From positions 6,184,446 through 6,248,445 of the forward strand of contig NC_088716.1 of NCBI RefSeq assembly GCF_963576615.1: a DNA stretch of 64,000 nt, given 5' to 3'. Numbering within the stretch: the first letter of the stretch is position 1; each line of letters opens with the position of its first letter. The notes beneath the pieces were generated by a model. The model made no database searches, had not been told where the DNA came from, and saw only the letters and a program-made list of their open reading frames with translations. The position numbers and the translations under genes are program-made. This stretch comes from Watersipora subatra (Eukaryota > Bryozoa > Gymnolaemata > Cheilostomatida > Watersiporidae). This document shows, piece after piece, positions 14,501 to 21,955 of the stretch.

Positions 14501-16969
14501 TTTTACACATTCAAATTGCAAAAACAAACACTTTTCTCATGATATGAAGTTTAAAAGTTCAAACAGTAAACGTATATGTTAAATAGAAATAAATTTCCTT
14601 TCTAAAGATTTTTATGCACCCAGGCAACCATGGATATTAATCTAATTTTGTCTAAAAACAACACAGTTCGTAGAAGTGGTGTTATTAGTGGAACAATTTT
14701 AAACAATGCCAACAACTCCAAACTTTAAACAGTCTATTTACTTTCTACCCACACATAATATTTCACCAGATTCAGCCCATTTACTAAAATAAACTTTTTA
14801 CTAACCTACAAGCAATAACTGTTGTTACTGAACCGTTATCGCAGTTTCGCAAAACGGCTCACTCAAATCTAACAATATCTCAACATGAAATCTTGCCAGG
14901 TAACAATTCAGGAGCATGTTGTCTGCTCAATGATACAAAATCTAATAGCTAAAACTGAATCTACCAATATTAATTAGGGACATATATTATCTTTGTTATT
15001 TATCTTGCTTTGGGAACTTATCATAAAAACCATCTGTGCAAAGCTCTGCTATATGTAGATTACTACTAAAATAGTACTATACATTAACCTAAGTGATACC
15101 CAAAAGCAAATCACTGCAGGAGCAGGGATGATAAATGTCATTGAAAAAAATTAATGAGTTTAGCTAAAATGGAAATAACACCAAACACTTTTTTATCTCT
15201 GGAACTGCTAAAAAGAAGCAATGTTTTATCACGTTTGCTGCATCGACTCTAAATAGTACTATATATGTACTACAAAATAGTGCTATATATTAGCCTTTGT
15301 GATATCCAAAAGCAAATAACTGTAGGAGCAAAGATGGTAAATGCCATTGCACAAATAAGCCACGAGTTGAGCTAAAATGGAAATATAACTAAAGACATTT
15401 TTAAAGTTCTGGGACTGCTAACAAAAAAGAGATTTTCCCAGCTTTTCTGCATCGACTGAAAATAGATTTTACAATTTTTAGAATAGAAACCGACGATAAA
15501 AAAGATAAAAAAATGCTTTATTTAGGAGTTAGCAAGCCCAAAATGCACCAGACTAATCAACTATGTTTGTCTGAACACAAAACAGCTAAAATCTAGAATG
15601 TTCCTGTCTGCTGGATATGTAACGAGAAAACTTAAGGAATTAAACAAAAATGCATGCACTTAAACTACATTTAGAGCACTGATGTAGTTGCACAACAAGC
15701 AACCATTCTAAAACAGGTCAGGTTCAGAACCAGCACTAATTCAAGACTTTGTAGGAAACTATGCTACACACTGTAAAAAGCAAATATGAACAAACGCTCG
15801 TGACGCCGTTGGATATGAGCGCAATTGGCTAGATTTATACATTTTTGGCAGCGCTGCCAAATTGACTTGCTGAAGCAACCATGAGTATCTGATGAGAATA
15901 CATTCATGGCTGGGAAAATCATTTGGCTAATACAAAGTTGATGTAAGATACCCGCCTAACTCAGATTGGCCAACACTGAAAATATTTTAGTGATGTGCCA
16001 GATCGATTATCCTTGTAAGTCTTTGAGCCATGCTAACGTTACCTAACTGTTACTCTCTCATTAAGGAAATTATTTATTTTCTCTTCAAAACGGATGTGGC
16101 AGTATGAATGTGTAAATTCAGTACAAAACAATTATAATTTTCTGCAGTGCATATACTTGCAGTTGCACAATTTGGTCAGATACAGTATCTGCTATCAGTA
16201 TCTTTGTCAGCAAAAACACAAAAACAACCTGCGTGGTAAAGAAAAAATTCATTGCTCACACTGAGCAATCGACTGAGAGATTATATACTTTATAAATTTT
16301 TACTTTAGAAAACTATATATTACGAAACAGGAATATGTCAATGACGGAAATCACCAAATTCTGCCTTATGGCTAAAATATTTCTGGGGTCATGAGAGTGA
16401 GTTTAATTTTTTTGCAGAAATATGTAGAGGCCTTTTTATGAAAGGTACAGACGACAAGCATGGTTTGCTATGACGTTGTTTTAGAATGTTCTTGTGATAG
16501 CATTCTAGTGACATGGCACAATGCAGTGTAATGTTCTTAGCTCATCATTTTCAAGTAATGTTAATAGCATCTACATTGTACTTGCATTTATAACTGAAGG
16601 TAAAGACCTGGGATTTAATTAGAGACATCTACCTATTGAAAATATTTAAACATTTTGTTACATTGAACCTAATTATTCACCACTGAAGCCTTGAAATTTA
16701 ATTATACTAATGATGATTTATTTTCTCTTGGATTTGCAGGAAAAAGAGAAGGAACAGAAGATCCCGCATACTCAGATATACAAGTTGTCAGTGAAGAGGT
16801 TACTGTGTATGACTCTGTTGACTCTGAACCTGCTTATGAAATGATGAAAAGCGATCTGACTGAGCACATCTACAGTGCTGTAAATAATCCTGACAGCAAT
16901 GAAGTGCACGCCGCATCATCACCTCAGTATGCAAATGTTGAGCCTGCATATGAAACAATCAAAAAGTAG
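241..16969 (+). CDS. FN3 / receptor-phosphatase-like type I receptor with six-YxxPhi tail, 3' part of gene
   Basis: Eight exons (241-344, 923-1106, 1533-1638, 2431-2701, 3290-3341, 3535-3637, 5003-5097, 16740-16969) join in frame at all seven junctions through GT-AG introns, giving 380 residues and a stop; the 5' end lies outside the window. Residues 1-95 form an FN3-like domain (start PEEPKVTI, end C..FATNSIGPGKES). Residues about 96-235 resemble the membrane-proximal ectodomain of receptor tyrosine phosphatases (Y..AEL, then F.IGDN..HGGF.N..L....YNVY). Residues 247-271 are one hydrophobic helix followed by KR. The 108-residue tail has tyrosines 315, 328, 337, 349, 368 and 375, each with a hydrophobic residue at +3, including YEMM (a PI3K-type SH2 site) and an ITAM-like pair YSDI-x9-YDSV. 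No kinase or phosphatase domain follows, so signalling through SH2 partners is inferred. The exact family name is unsure. Confidence 0.82.
923..1106 (+). CDS. Receptor exon b: second half of FN3 domain
   Basis: Acceptor CATCCAG, donor AAAC/GTGAGT. It starts in phase 0 and ends in phase 1 and encodes 61 residues, from VTCSYPED to SLYTKLK. The end carries the FN3 F-G motif as C-SSFATNSIGPGKES. A decayed relative of this exon lies on the minus strand at 32442-32578. Confidence 0.82.
1533..1638 (+). CDS. Receptor exon c: linker and start of second FN3-like domain
   Basis: Acceptor TTCAATAG, donor GG/GTAAGA. It needs two bases to finish the preceding codon (phase 1) and leaves two bases (phase 2), exactly what exons b and d require. 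It encodes about 34 residues including GPSLKIKIKKIDTEKGTI, an A-B strand pattern. A relative lies at 56943-57030. Confidence 0.72.
2431..2701 (+). CDS. Receptor exon d: RPTP-like membrane-proximal ectodomain
   Basis: Acceptor TATTCAG, donor GAA/GTATGA, 90 residues. The stretch CYTTAEL ... EELIFTIGDNDDHGGFLN ... VEYNVYIAV follows the order of conserved positions in the last FN3 region of receptor tyrosine phosphatases (AEL, F-x-I/V-GD, GG-x-x-N, Y-x-V-Y). There are four cysteines in a short loop (CGC ... CHC), possibly disulphide bonded. Confidence 0.82.
2852..3143 (+). repeat. Tandem duplication of about 147 bp in intron d-e
   Basis: Two direct copies, about 2852-2999 and 3001-3143, share TAGTAGT-TACRCCGTA at the start and CAGCCTTCTTAGACATA near the end, with scattered substitutions and small indels. 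The duplication lies between receptor exons d and e and does not touch splice sites. Confidence 0.75.
3290..3341 (+). CDS. Receptor exon e: juxtamembrane stalk
   Basis: A short 52-bp exon with acceptor TTTTGCAG and donor TCTA/GTAAGT, encoding KVSDPLIALHPDYITVS. Phases 0 in and 1 out fit both neighbours. It forms the stalk just outside the membrane helix. Confidence 0.72.
3535..3637 (+). CDS. Receptor exon f: transmembrane helix
   Basis: Acceptor TTTTTTTACAG, donor AAAAG/GTAAAC, phases 1 in and 2 out. It encodes QSPRSG followed by about 25 uncharged residues (start TALIVGASVGC, end MLVFLIV) and then KR, a typical single-pass helix with a basic stop-transfer anchor. Confidence 0.88.
3638..5002 (+). 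other. Intron f-g
   Basis: AT-rich intron of about 1.4 kb. Short open frames in it have no recognisable pattern, and I see no repeat or RNA gene. Confidence 0.6.
5003..5097 (+). CDS. Receptor exon g: basic cytoplasmic juxtamembrane segment
   Basis: Acceptor ATGTTTTTAG, donor CAAG/GTACCG. Phase 2 in completes R273; phase 1 out is completed by the last exon. It encodes a lysine-, methionine-, serine- and threonine-rich stretch (start CPKQRMKNNKQ, end DCTKSPQ) without tyrosine, expected to lie just under the membrane. Confidence 0.7.
5428..5530. repeat. (CT)n(TA)n microsatellite
   Basis: A CT run followed by about 80 bp of almost pure TA/AT with two GT interruptions. It ends about 10 bp before the left LTR. 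Confidence 0.95.
5541..6280 (-). repeat. BEL element 3' LTR
   Basis: Matches 12671-13411 over its whole length. Read on the minus strand it begins TGTAAAGGACAGCC and ends CCTGGTACA(GCTA); the core ends are TGTA and TACA. The four extra bases TAGC at the left are shared by both copies. Confidence 0.93.
6281..6300 (-). promoter_or_regulatory. Polypurine tract of BEL element
   Basis: Directly inside the 3' LTR the minus strand reads a purine-rich run ending GGGGGGAG next to the LTR start TGTAAAGG. This is the expected position of the plus-strand primer for reverse transcription. Confidence 0.75.
6315..7589 (-). pseudogene. pol: BEL integrase region of Pol
   Basis: Open from 7589 to the stop at 6315, in a different frame from RNase H. 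From the MKHPAILPK point (7511), H22, H27, C58 and C61 form the HHCC zinc site; D93 (MDCFG), D155 (YSDQGTNF) and E205 (GGVWE) form the DDE catalytic triad. The C-terminal 100 residues (VGDIVFV ... GRGRRAKLT) match the BEL integrase tail family (DUF5641). The domain itself is intact, but a TAA at 7590-7592 and the shift upstream separate it from the rest of Pol. Confidence 0.9.
7633..8403 (-). pseudogene. pol: BEL RNase H region of Pol, cut off by in-frame TAG
   Basis: In the same frame as Gag-RT upstream but separated by the TAG at 8404-8406. RNase H residues are visible as CFSDAST (Asp), IPRMELQAA (Glu), YWCDSMIVL (Asp) and NNPADHASRG. The frame ends at 7633-7635, just after a run of seven A on the minus strand (plus 7646-7652), where a single-base length change probably displaced it. 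Further coding similarity continues in other frames up to integrase. Confidence 0.88.
8404..12117 (-). CDS. gag-pol: BEL Gag-protease-reverse transcriptase polyprotein (1237 aa)
   Basis: One open frame. Residues 1-300 are helical and charged (Gag). About 310-450, with VFNGDPLEYADWEMAF, match the Pao Gag family (DUF1759). Two CCHC knuckles lie at about 539-553 (CYNCEMTNHMSVDC) and 573-586 (CSGCLRPGHSYKMC), followed by a third cysteine/histidine cluster. The aspartic protease motif LDTQSSS has its Asp at 660. The RT spans about 960-1160 with the first palm Asp at 1014 (MCDIEKMFHQF) and YVDD at 1090-1093. The frame ends SDLTPMWH at a TAG, after which the same frame continues into RNase H. In BEL elements the polyprotein is normally continuous, so the TAG is most likely a disabling mutation; readthrough is a less likely alternative. 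Confidence 0.93.
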   Translation of the reverse strand: MSVQAYRRSLRHMNEDALRAFIKAELSDANNAVLNISTKIQQAANTGDSTGTDVSLEPEELKEFLEYTKPYNYTILLIDEIFKTLKGVSHDEENELSEEISELCQTMAELHATVGTFRDTIIQSLQNKFSQLKSKAFSTFADCQKDIASSPTRNTKLETWISTLAKVDQEIIQVYEDLRRWSNGKLYGSTQQDMDKISQNVRSLTRKANQLLFSAKECNDEGANSEEEDSVVEQKSSIQTTSSVHNQSVKSAVSKTRALVEAMKRETSSKETDLLSCSSQDTHGGIALAKEFAQGIATSFAQSMELQRVPVPSLYVFNGDPLEYADWEMAFSAVVDKSGISEEEKMRHLQRSVAGPARKTIQRYFRLKSPNATKQARQALREKFGDDFKICDAYKKELDSWPKIGGKDQNALTDYSEFLHQCLITMDDIPALCSLNDWSEIRKVVDKLPDWLVNQWKRKVTSYKRKHKVYPKLKDLTEFLQDEVEVNGTEVTTKGRGATAMVKLAINNKPKKSATLTVKSTEKTLTEKKTSSRPSHKFCYNCEMTNHMSVDCGHLRRKPHAEVIKLIKEKQLCSGCLRPGHSYKMCQNRAQCTKCSRRHPDCLHTEEKPEEKKKENIETVQACGKVQSTTDGFTSAMIVPVWVSHKNKPHQELLTYAMLDTQSSSTFMLDNLFDKLKCPATKTNLTITTLTSKKETTESLKISNLQVRGYRQSKKLNLPPTYTRQFIPFDKDHVPTRSKTTSWPHLQHVENELEELFECDAGLLIGYDCMSALAPIETIRAEGNVLYAVKTELGWRIVGTVDQRESADRLGISHRVIMKESEAGNQLAFECKTTIKEKSFSNEITKIMQTDFTDIKDHSKSISMEDRSFLQQLSKNIHQDSENFVTMPLPFHERPTDLPDNQKMAEKRLHLLGKKLQSEPMFRQQYTEFMTNLLDQGHAEEVTTPGKKGECWFLPHFAVFYSKKPDKIRVVFDGSAKFRQQSINDHLLQGPDLLNGLLGVLLRFRAKKIAIMCDIEKMFHQFRVAEHDRDYFRFLWWDDKMETVKVYRMVVHLFGATSSPGCATFGLRYLAQKHQSTHPKAADFIQQSLYVDDGLISVSSEQEAKELIESARDLCKKGNIRLHKFVTNSSEVLETVPPSERSQNLQEATITTTTPTQPERALGVLWCVETDTFRFTMPVSKEMQTRREILSLIASIYDPLGFLAPFIITGKQILQELCRRKADWESKLPSDLTPMWH
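12118..12670 (-). other. BEL 5' leader
   Basis: About 550 bp between the 5' LTR and the Gag start codon. It should contain the primer-binding site next to 12670, but I could not match it to a tRNA 3' end. No coding pattern is seen. Confidence 0.6.
12671..13411 (-). repeat. BEL element 5' LTR
   Basis: Direct repeat of 5541-6280. Differences noted by eye: about ten substitutions (several in the first 120 bp) and one extra A in the run near 12868. It ends CCTTTACA at 13411, immediately followed by an A-rich and then TA-rich tract. Confidence 0.93.
13412..13525. repeat. TA-rich microsatellite flanking the BEL element
   Basis: Degenerate TATATG/TATAAA repeats start directly at the LTR edge. The other flank of the element is also TA microsatellite, so insertion into one tract, later split, is plausible. 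Confidence 0.85.
13560..13690 (-). mobile_element. Possible tRNA-derived SINE head
   Basis: On the minus strand a segment reads CTTCGTAGACTTGTGGTTAA, followed about 45 bases later by GAGTTTGAGTCGAG. These resemble Pol III A and B boxes at tRNA spacing. There is no clear tail or second copy in the window, so this is tentative. Confidence 0.3.
13691..16739 (+). other. Remainder of last receptor intron
   Basis: AT-rich, without convincing coding pattern. It contains the 15061-15467 duplication and a short dispersed repeat (around 14460-14560) sharing CTCATGATATGAAGTTT with 20340-20360. Confidence 0.55.
15061..15467 (+). repeat. Diverged tandem duplication of about 205 bp
   Basis: Copies at about 15061-15257 and 15268-15467 share AAATAGT-CTATA, CCAAAAGCAAAT, GCTAAAATGGAAATA and GCATCGACT at a constant offset of 206-210 bases. 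Confidence 0.8.
16740..16969 (+). CDS. Receptor last exon: tyrosine-rich cytoplasmic tail
   Basis: Acceptor TTGGATTTGCAG; the first two bases complete G305. It encodes 75 residues ending ANVEPAYETIKK and a TAG stop. It contains all six cytoplasmic tyrosines: YSDI, YDSV, YEMM, YSAV, YANV and YETI. Every one has Ile, Val or Met at +3, several in an acidic setting, as in substrates of Src/Syk-type kinases and SH2 docking sites. Assignment to the same gene across 11.6 kb rests on the matching phase and on the lack of any other plausible last exon. Confidence 0.78.
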
Positions 16970-19900
16970 TCTAAAGACCATGTTTACAGTGTTGCAGAAA
17001 TATTGGCTTCAAAATAAAATGACAATTCATATATTTCAAAGTTTATACGTTGTGACTCATATATCTCAGAAAAAAAATTAGCACAATTTATGTTTAAGAT
17101 GAAAAATTTGTAACATTTGTTTGATTTTATCACAGTGTGTTTACATTGTTTACGGTACTAGCTCAGCACATAATAAGCTTTTCTATAAATATCTTTTCCA
17201 AATTTTTCTATATTAAAAATGCTTGAAAGTTCAAAATATCACATGACTTTTTGATCGTTTGTTCAAAAATAAAGTTTGCAAACTTAAATGAGAAAGTAAA
17301 TCTATCTAGTAAAAGTTACTGTTGCAAATGTTTACAAATGTTTGGTCAATATTTTTTATAGCTGCATGCCGGAGATAACTCACATCATAATGTATATTTG
17401 TGATTTAGACTAAGACGGGAAGCATTTTAATATTTACATGTACATGAGCTGAATTATTATGTTTCCAATTTAGCTTAAAATATCATTTAATTTAGATAGA
17501 TCATTAAAATTGCAAATCATATCAAGCCATGCTAGCTTTTGGAAGATAACTAATTGTTGATTTATTGGTTTCTTCCAAAACTTTCATTACTCTCGAGAGG
17601 TAAAGTTGTCATATTAGAAATCTTTTTTACTGCTCAGGTAGTATGAATCAATGAAAAAAATAACACAGTCAGAAAATACAAAGCAGTAGGGCAGTCATAC
17701 TGCAGTTATCCCTTTTAGCATTTTCAAGATAACTATAATTCGCATTGATCTTTTGAAAACACAATATAGTAAAGCATAAATAGTTTAGTCTAACTAAGTG
17801 TTACACTTTAGTGGTACAGACAATACCAAAATAAATGAACATGGTTTTTGTCAGCCATCTGGCGGTTCAGTGACCATGTCAAGAATAATTTGCCAAGCTA
17901 TGAAGTCTATAGTTGTGAATGTTAGACGATCTTGTTCAGTTTTGCCAAATTTTTTGTCTGGAAAAGCAAAATATTTGCCAGTGGCTGAATAAGAAACTGA
18001 ACATTAACATCCAATTAAATTTACCTATGACGCCTTAATTGTAGCAATACAAGTAATACGTTTTGAGATGACAATTTCTTCATGGATTTCACATGTTAAC
18101 ATGAACATGCTGTCTTCATCAAGTTCGTTATCCAAAATGTTCCAACAGTACCAGTGCTAATTACCAAAATCACAACACATTTTAGCTAAGGTCAAACTGT
18201 GTATCTGTACATCTAATCTAATGAGTATCTAGGTAAACATAAAATAATACCGACAATCAAAGAGGCCTACCATAGTTTTCTCTATCAAGTCAAATATTAA
18301 CTTGAACAAAAGGCAAATTGGGAGCCAGAAACTCACATGCTGAATAATCAAAACTTCTGAGTTCTCAGACTGAATCATAAAAGGTAAAAAAGATCATTGA
18401 GCGTATATTGTTTTTAAAATGATAACATACACTAAGCAAGATTGAGCACAACAGATATTTTGTTTTCTTCTGATAATTGAAATTAGAGTTCTATGGGCAG
18501 CTTAATTGCTAGTGATCTATTGGCTAAACTAATCGCATAAATCATTGATTTCCTAAATTATTACTTTATTCAGGCTGTCTATTATAAGTTAAGGCTTTAA
18601 CAACCGACTGAGGAACATTAAACGCAATGAAAGTCACCATAATTCATGAAACTTGTGTAGAAATAAGTTATGATCTGTTGGTGAATCAAGAAAGTGAATT
18701 CAGAATGCTTCAGAAAGATATCACATCAACATATGAAGACAGGATTCAGAAGTGGGGAGACAGATGAGGGTTGATCTCTCTATCAATTTTTAAAATGAAA
18801 GTTCTCGATAACTTGCAAGTGGCAAGGTAGTGAATTAGTTATCAGTATATTTGGATTTGAATTCCCACAAATACTAGTTGTTCTTTATGTACTACTAAAG
18901 AAATGCATTTTTTTAAAACAAATTTTTTTTTTGACACAAAACATTTGCAATTTCTGTTATTAAATTGAGGAATTTGCTTATTTCTGTGTCTGTCCTAACC
19001 ATGCGTAAGTTAATATAAAAAGTTGGAAGTTTAGTTAAAATGGATTAGTACAGAATGTTTGTTACTTCTTATGCTACATTATCATTCAATAATTACACTA
19101 ACTTTCCAACTGTGTGAAACTTTTAAACTTACGCTAGTAACTTGCACAAATATTATAATCTTTACCATTGTAGGAACCGTATCTGTCCGAAACCAGCTAA
19201 GATCGTTAAAATAATAATTGCACCTCAAGTGAGTTGAACCATTTCATTTTGATGCACGAAAGTGAACCTATGAACAATACTAGTAAGGCACACAGCCATG
19301 GTGCCAATATTTGGAATAACTTTGTATATAATTATTACACTTGATGATCACATGACTGCAATAATGTAAGTGTTCATATTTTTATCAGTCACTAATGATT
19401 AAATTATATTTGCATATTTTAATACTGGTTGTTGATAAAATTATTAATCAATCACCGAAAATTAATAAATAAAATTATTCAATTGGGCCAACTTAACGGT
19501 TAAACATACACTTGATTATATGTAACATATATACTTTATAAACATATCCGTATATATGTTTCTAAAATGTAGAAAAATATGTATAAATTTCAAACTCTCT
19601 ATTTGCATGCACATGTATTTTTTTTGGCGTGCCCAGCTATAGATATTGAAATTTTGTAAACAAAAGCTCACATTCTGCTGGATGCAAACTCACAAAAAGA
19701 ACGCAGCTAAATGTTAGTAATCAAAATGTCTAACTAGGAGTTTGCAAAGGCCCTTACCATTCATAGCTCTTGCTACATGCTGTATACACCCTTTTTTCAG
19801 ATGCAAGCGTTTAATGGCGTATTGAATAAAATATCATTAACTATGAAACGCATCACCTCACTGTTTATTTTTGTGAACTACTGTTTTTGGCTTTTTTTAA

Positions 19901-21133
19901 CGTTCATTGGTTAAATCGGCGATCAAAGGTTTTCATGCGAACAAATGTATTATCTCGCGTAGGAAAAGCTTCTACATTCTCTCTCTGTTTGGTCAGACAA
20001 AGGCAGTGCATTATCTCCTTTTTATATTTATATCAGTATCGAGATGTACAAGTACCGTAACATTCAAAGTTTTGATGGATGCCTTCCTCTAAAACAGTAA
20101 CCCTTTTATACACACACACTTTTATGCTCGAATTGTCCTTATTGATTAAAAATATTCAGTATTTTTATTTTGTATTTTTGCTATATATTAATTGTATTCC
20201 ACTGTCATTTTTTATGTAATCGTCGCAAAACAGACTTAAATTAGCTATTTATTGTTTATTATTATTTCATGTTTACATTTTTAAACTTTCATAGTTTTTT
20301 ATATTTTTTTCATTTCACTTTCCCTGCACAAAACATTTTTCTCATGATATGAAGTTTGAAAGTTACAGCTGTTTGACAAAGTTCAAAATGTTTACGATTT
20401 TATTATTCTTTACCTAACTTATTTTAACTGCACAAAACTATGTTCTCTTTATATGAAAATTGCTCCAAACCAATGGAGTTTCTGGGTTCCAACCCCCTAC
20501 CAAGCGGATTTTTCACTGCTAAATTTCAATAGCTCTTACTGGACAAAGGTTGAACAAATGGAAAAAACAGCAAAAAAACCAATTCTGAAATGTATATATT
20601 AATATATACAGTATATATACATGTACATGTAGATATGTAAATAAATATATGCATACATATATGGATACACATATATATATATACATATATATAGTAACTA
20701 AAAGCTAGGGTAAATGAATATAAAATAGAACTCTACACTAATAACCTAAAAGACAATCAGTGGAATATGAAATAATAAAAAAATTATTGAGAAGAAAGTA
20801 AAATTTCAGTAATTTTCCTACAATATTGTTTCGAGCGACGCACTCCTCAGGCATGTTTTTTTAACAAAAGTCTATTGTGCAAGGGACGTTTCATGCGCGG
20901 CATTCAGTAATCTCCTTGTGATGACGATTAATTTCCCGCGTTGATCGCTTCCATTTTTTACCTGTTGTATGAATCTAATCTTACCGTTTAGTTGCTGCTC
21001 TCTGAACATACGGATCAAATTTACCTGTTAATTCTGTTAATCTACCCTGTAAGTTATCTACAATACTTCGCTTTTTCATGCTTTTATTTCTTGTTTTTGT
21101 GGTCAAACATACGTATGTATCAGTATTCTTGCA
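16970..21133. other. 3' flank and gene-poor AT-rich stretch
   Basis: After the 3' UTR I see no gene I can name. A short frame at 18626-18768 (+) beginning MKVTIIHETCVEI has a coding-like look, but it is 47 residues, unrecognised and without a clear splice context. A TA-rich tract lies at 20590-20700. Confidence 0.5.
17013..17018 (+). terminator. Candidate polyadenylation signal of receptor gene
   Basis: AATAAA 44 bases after the stop codon. A second AATAAA at 17268-17273 is an alternative. Confidence 0.5.
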
Positions 21134-21295
21134 GTCAATGAAATGCGCCATGTCTACAAATCAACAGCTCCTGTTGCTGATAGCCTCTCCGACCTCTTAT
21201 CACCCATCATAGAAATACATGAAATAGAGCAACTGGTTGAGTGTGTCGGTACTGATAGAAAAGTCAGCAAACTTATGACAGATTTAAAAAGCTAA
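21134..21295 (+). CDS. Unassigned coding-like segment after a splice acceptor
   Basis: After TATTCTTGCAG an open stretch of 53 codons to TAA reads with balanced composition (VNEMRHVYKSTAPVADSLSD ... HEIEQLVECVG). I do not recognise it. It could be a last exon or a transposon scrap; base composition is less AT-rich than its surroundings. Confidence 0.3.
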   Translation, partial: VNEMRHVYKSTAPVADSLSDLLSPIIEIHEIEQLVECVGTDRKVSKLMTDLKS

Positions 21296-21499
21296 CCTTT
21301 ATTGTTACCAGTTTAGTATATTCTACATGTGCTTTTTTTTAAACTTATCACAAAATGTTTTTCTTGCAACATAATTTTGGCAATGAGTAGGGCTTGACTA
21401 GATGTATGCGTAAGCGCGCAGACATGTTGATGTATTCGAATCTCTCAAGTTGCAAAAGCACTTTATTTTATCACTGTCCATTTTACAAATTCAAATGTA

Positions 21500-21953
21500 A
21501 TGTGTTTGTTCGTTGGTGTAAAGGGATGCGTGTACAACCTGGAGCGTTCATCAATAATGACATTTTACAAATGATAGATGAGCCTTTTGACATTCAGACT
21601 TCACTGCACTGGAGACCTCAATTATTGAATGGAATCTATGAGCAAAATACTGTCATCTACAATTACAAAAACCACATTTTGCCTTTTTTATTTTCGTTCT
21701 TTTTCAGCAATTCAACTGGTCGATTGCTTATGATTTTTGATAAATAGGCTTTTTAATTATATTTTACATCTTCAGAAACGGAGAATGGTCACCTATCAGG
21801 GAAAGGCTTTCAAAAAGATAGGATCAGTGACTCTAGAATGTCAGCATGTAGCAGACCATAATGCTGAAAAGAAATTTAACTCAAAATTAGCTTTGAGTAA
21901 GCTCTTAATACCCAACAACAATGATGATCTACTCTTGCTTTGTGTGACCAAAT
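21500..21953 (+). pseudogene. Possible retrotransposon protease-region remnant
   Basis: Two overlapping open frames. The second (21775-21953) includes KRRMVTYQGKAFKKIGSVTL then ECQHVADH, resembling the strand pattern after the active site in Ty3/gypsy retropepsins (Y-x-G ... GSV-x-L-x-C). The catalytic D-T/S-G is not visible, and the upstream frame (PGAFINNDILQMIDEPFD) is unassigned. Confidence 0.35.
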
Positions 21954-21955
21954 GA

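Larger units (their letters stand above)
5098..16739 (+). other. Last intron of the receptor gene (about 11.6 kb), hosts a BEL element
   Basis: Runs from GTACCG at 5098 to TTTGCAG at 16739. About two thirds of it is the antisense BEL/Pao element at 5541-13411. The remainder is AT-rich DNA with TA microsatellites on both sides of the element, a SINE-like segment and a tandem duplication at 15061-15467. Confidence 0.75.
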
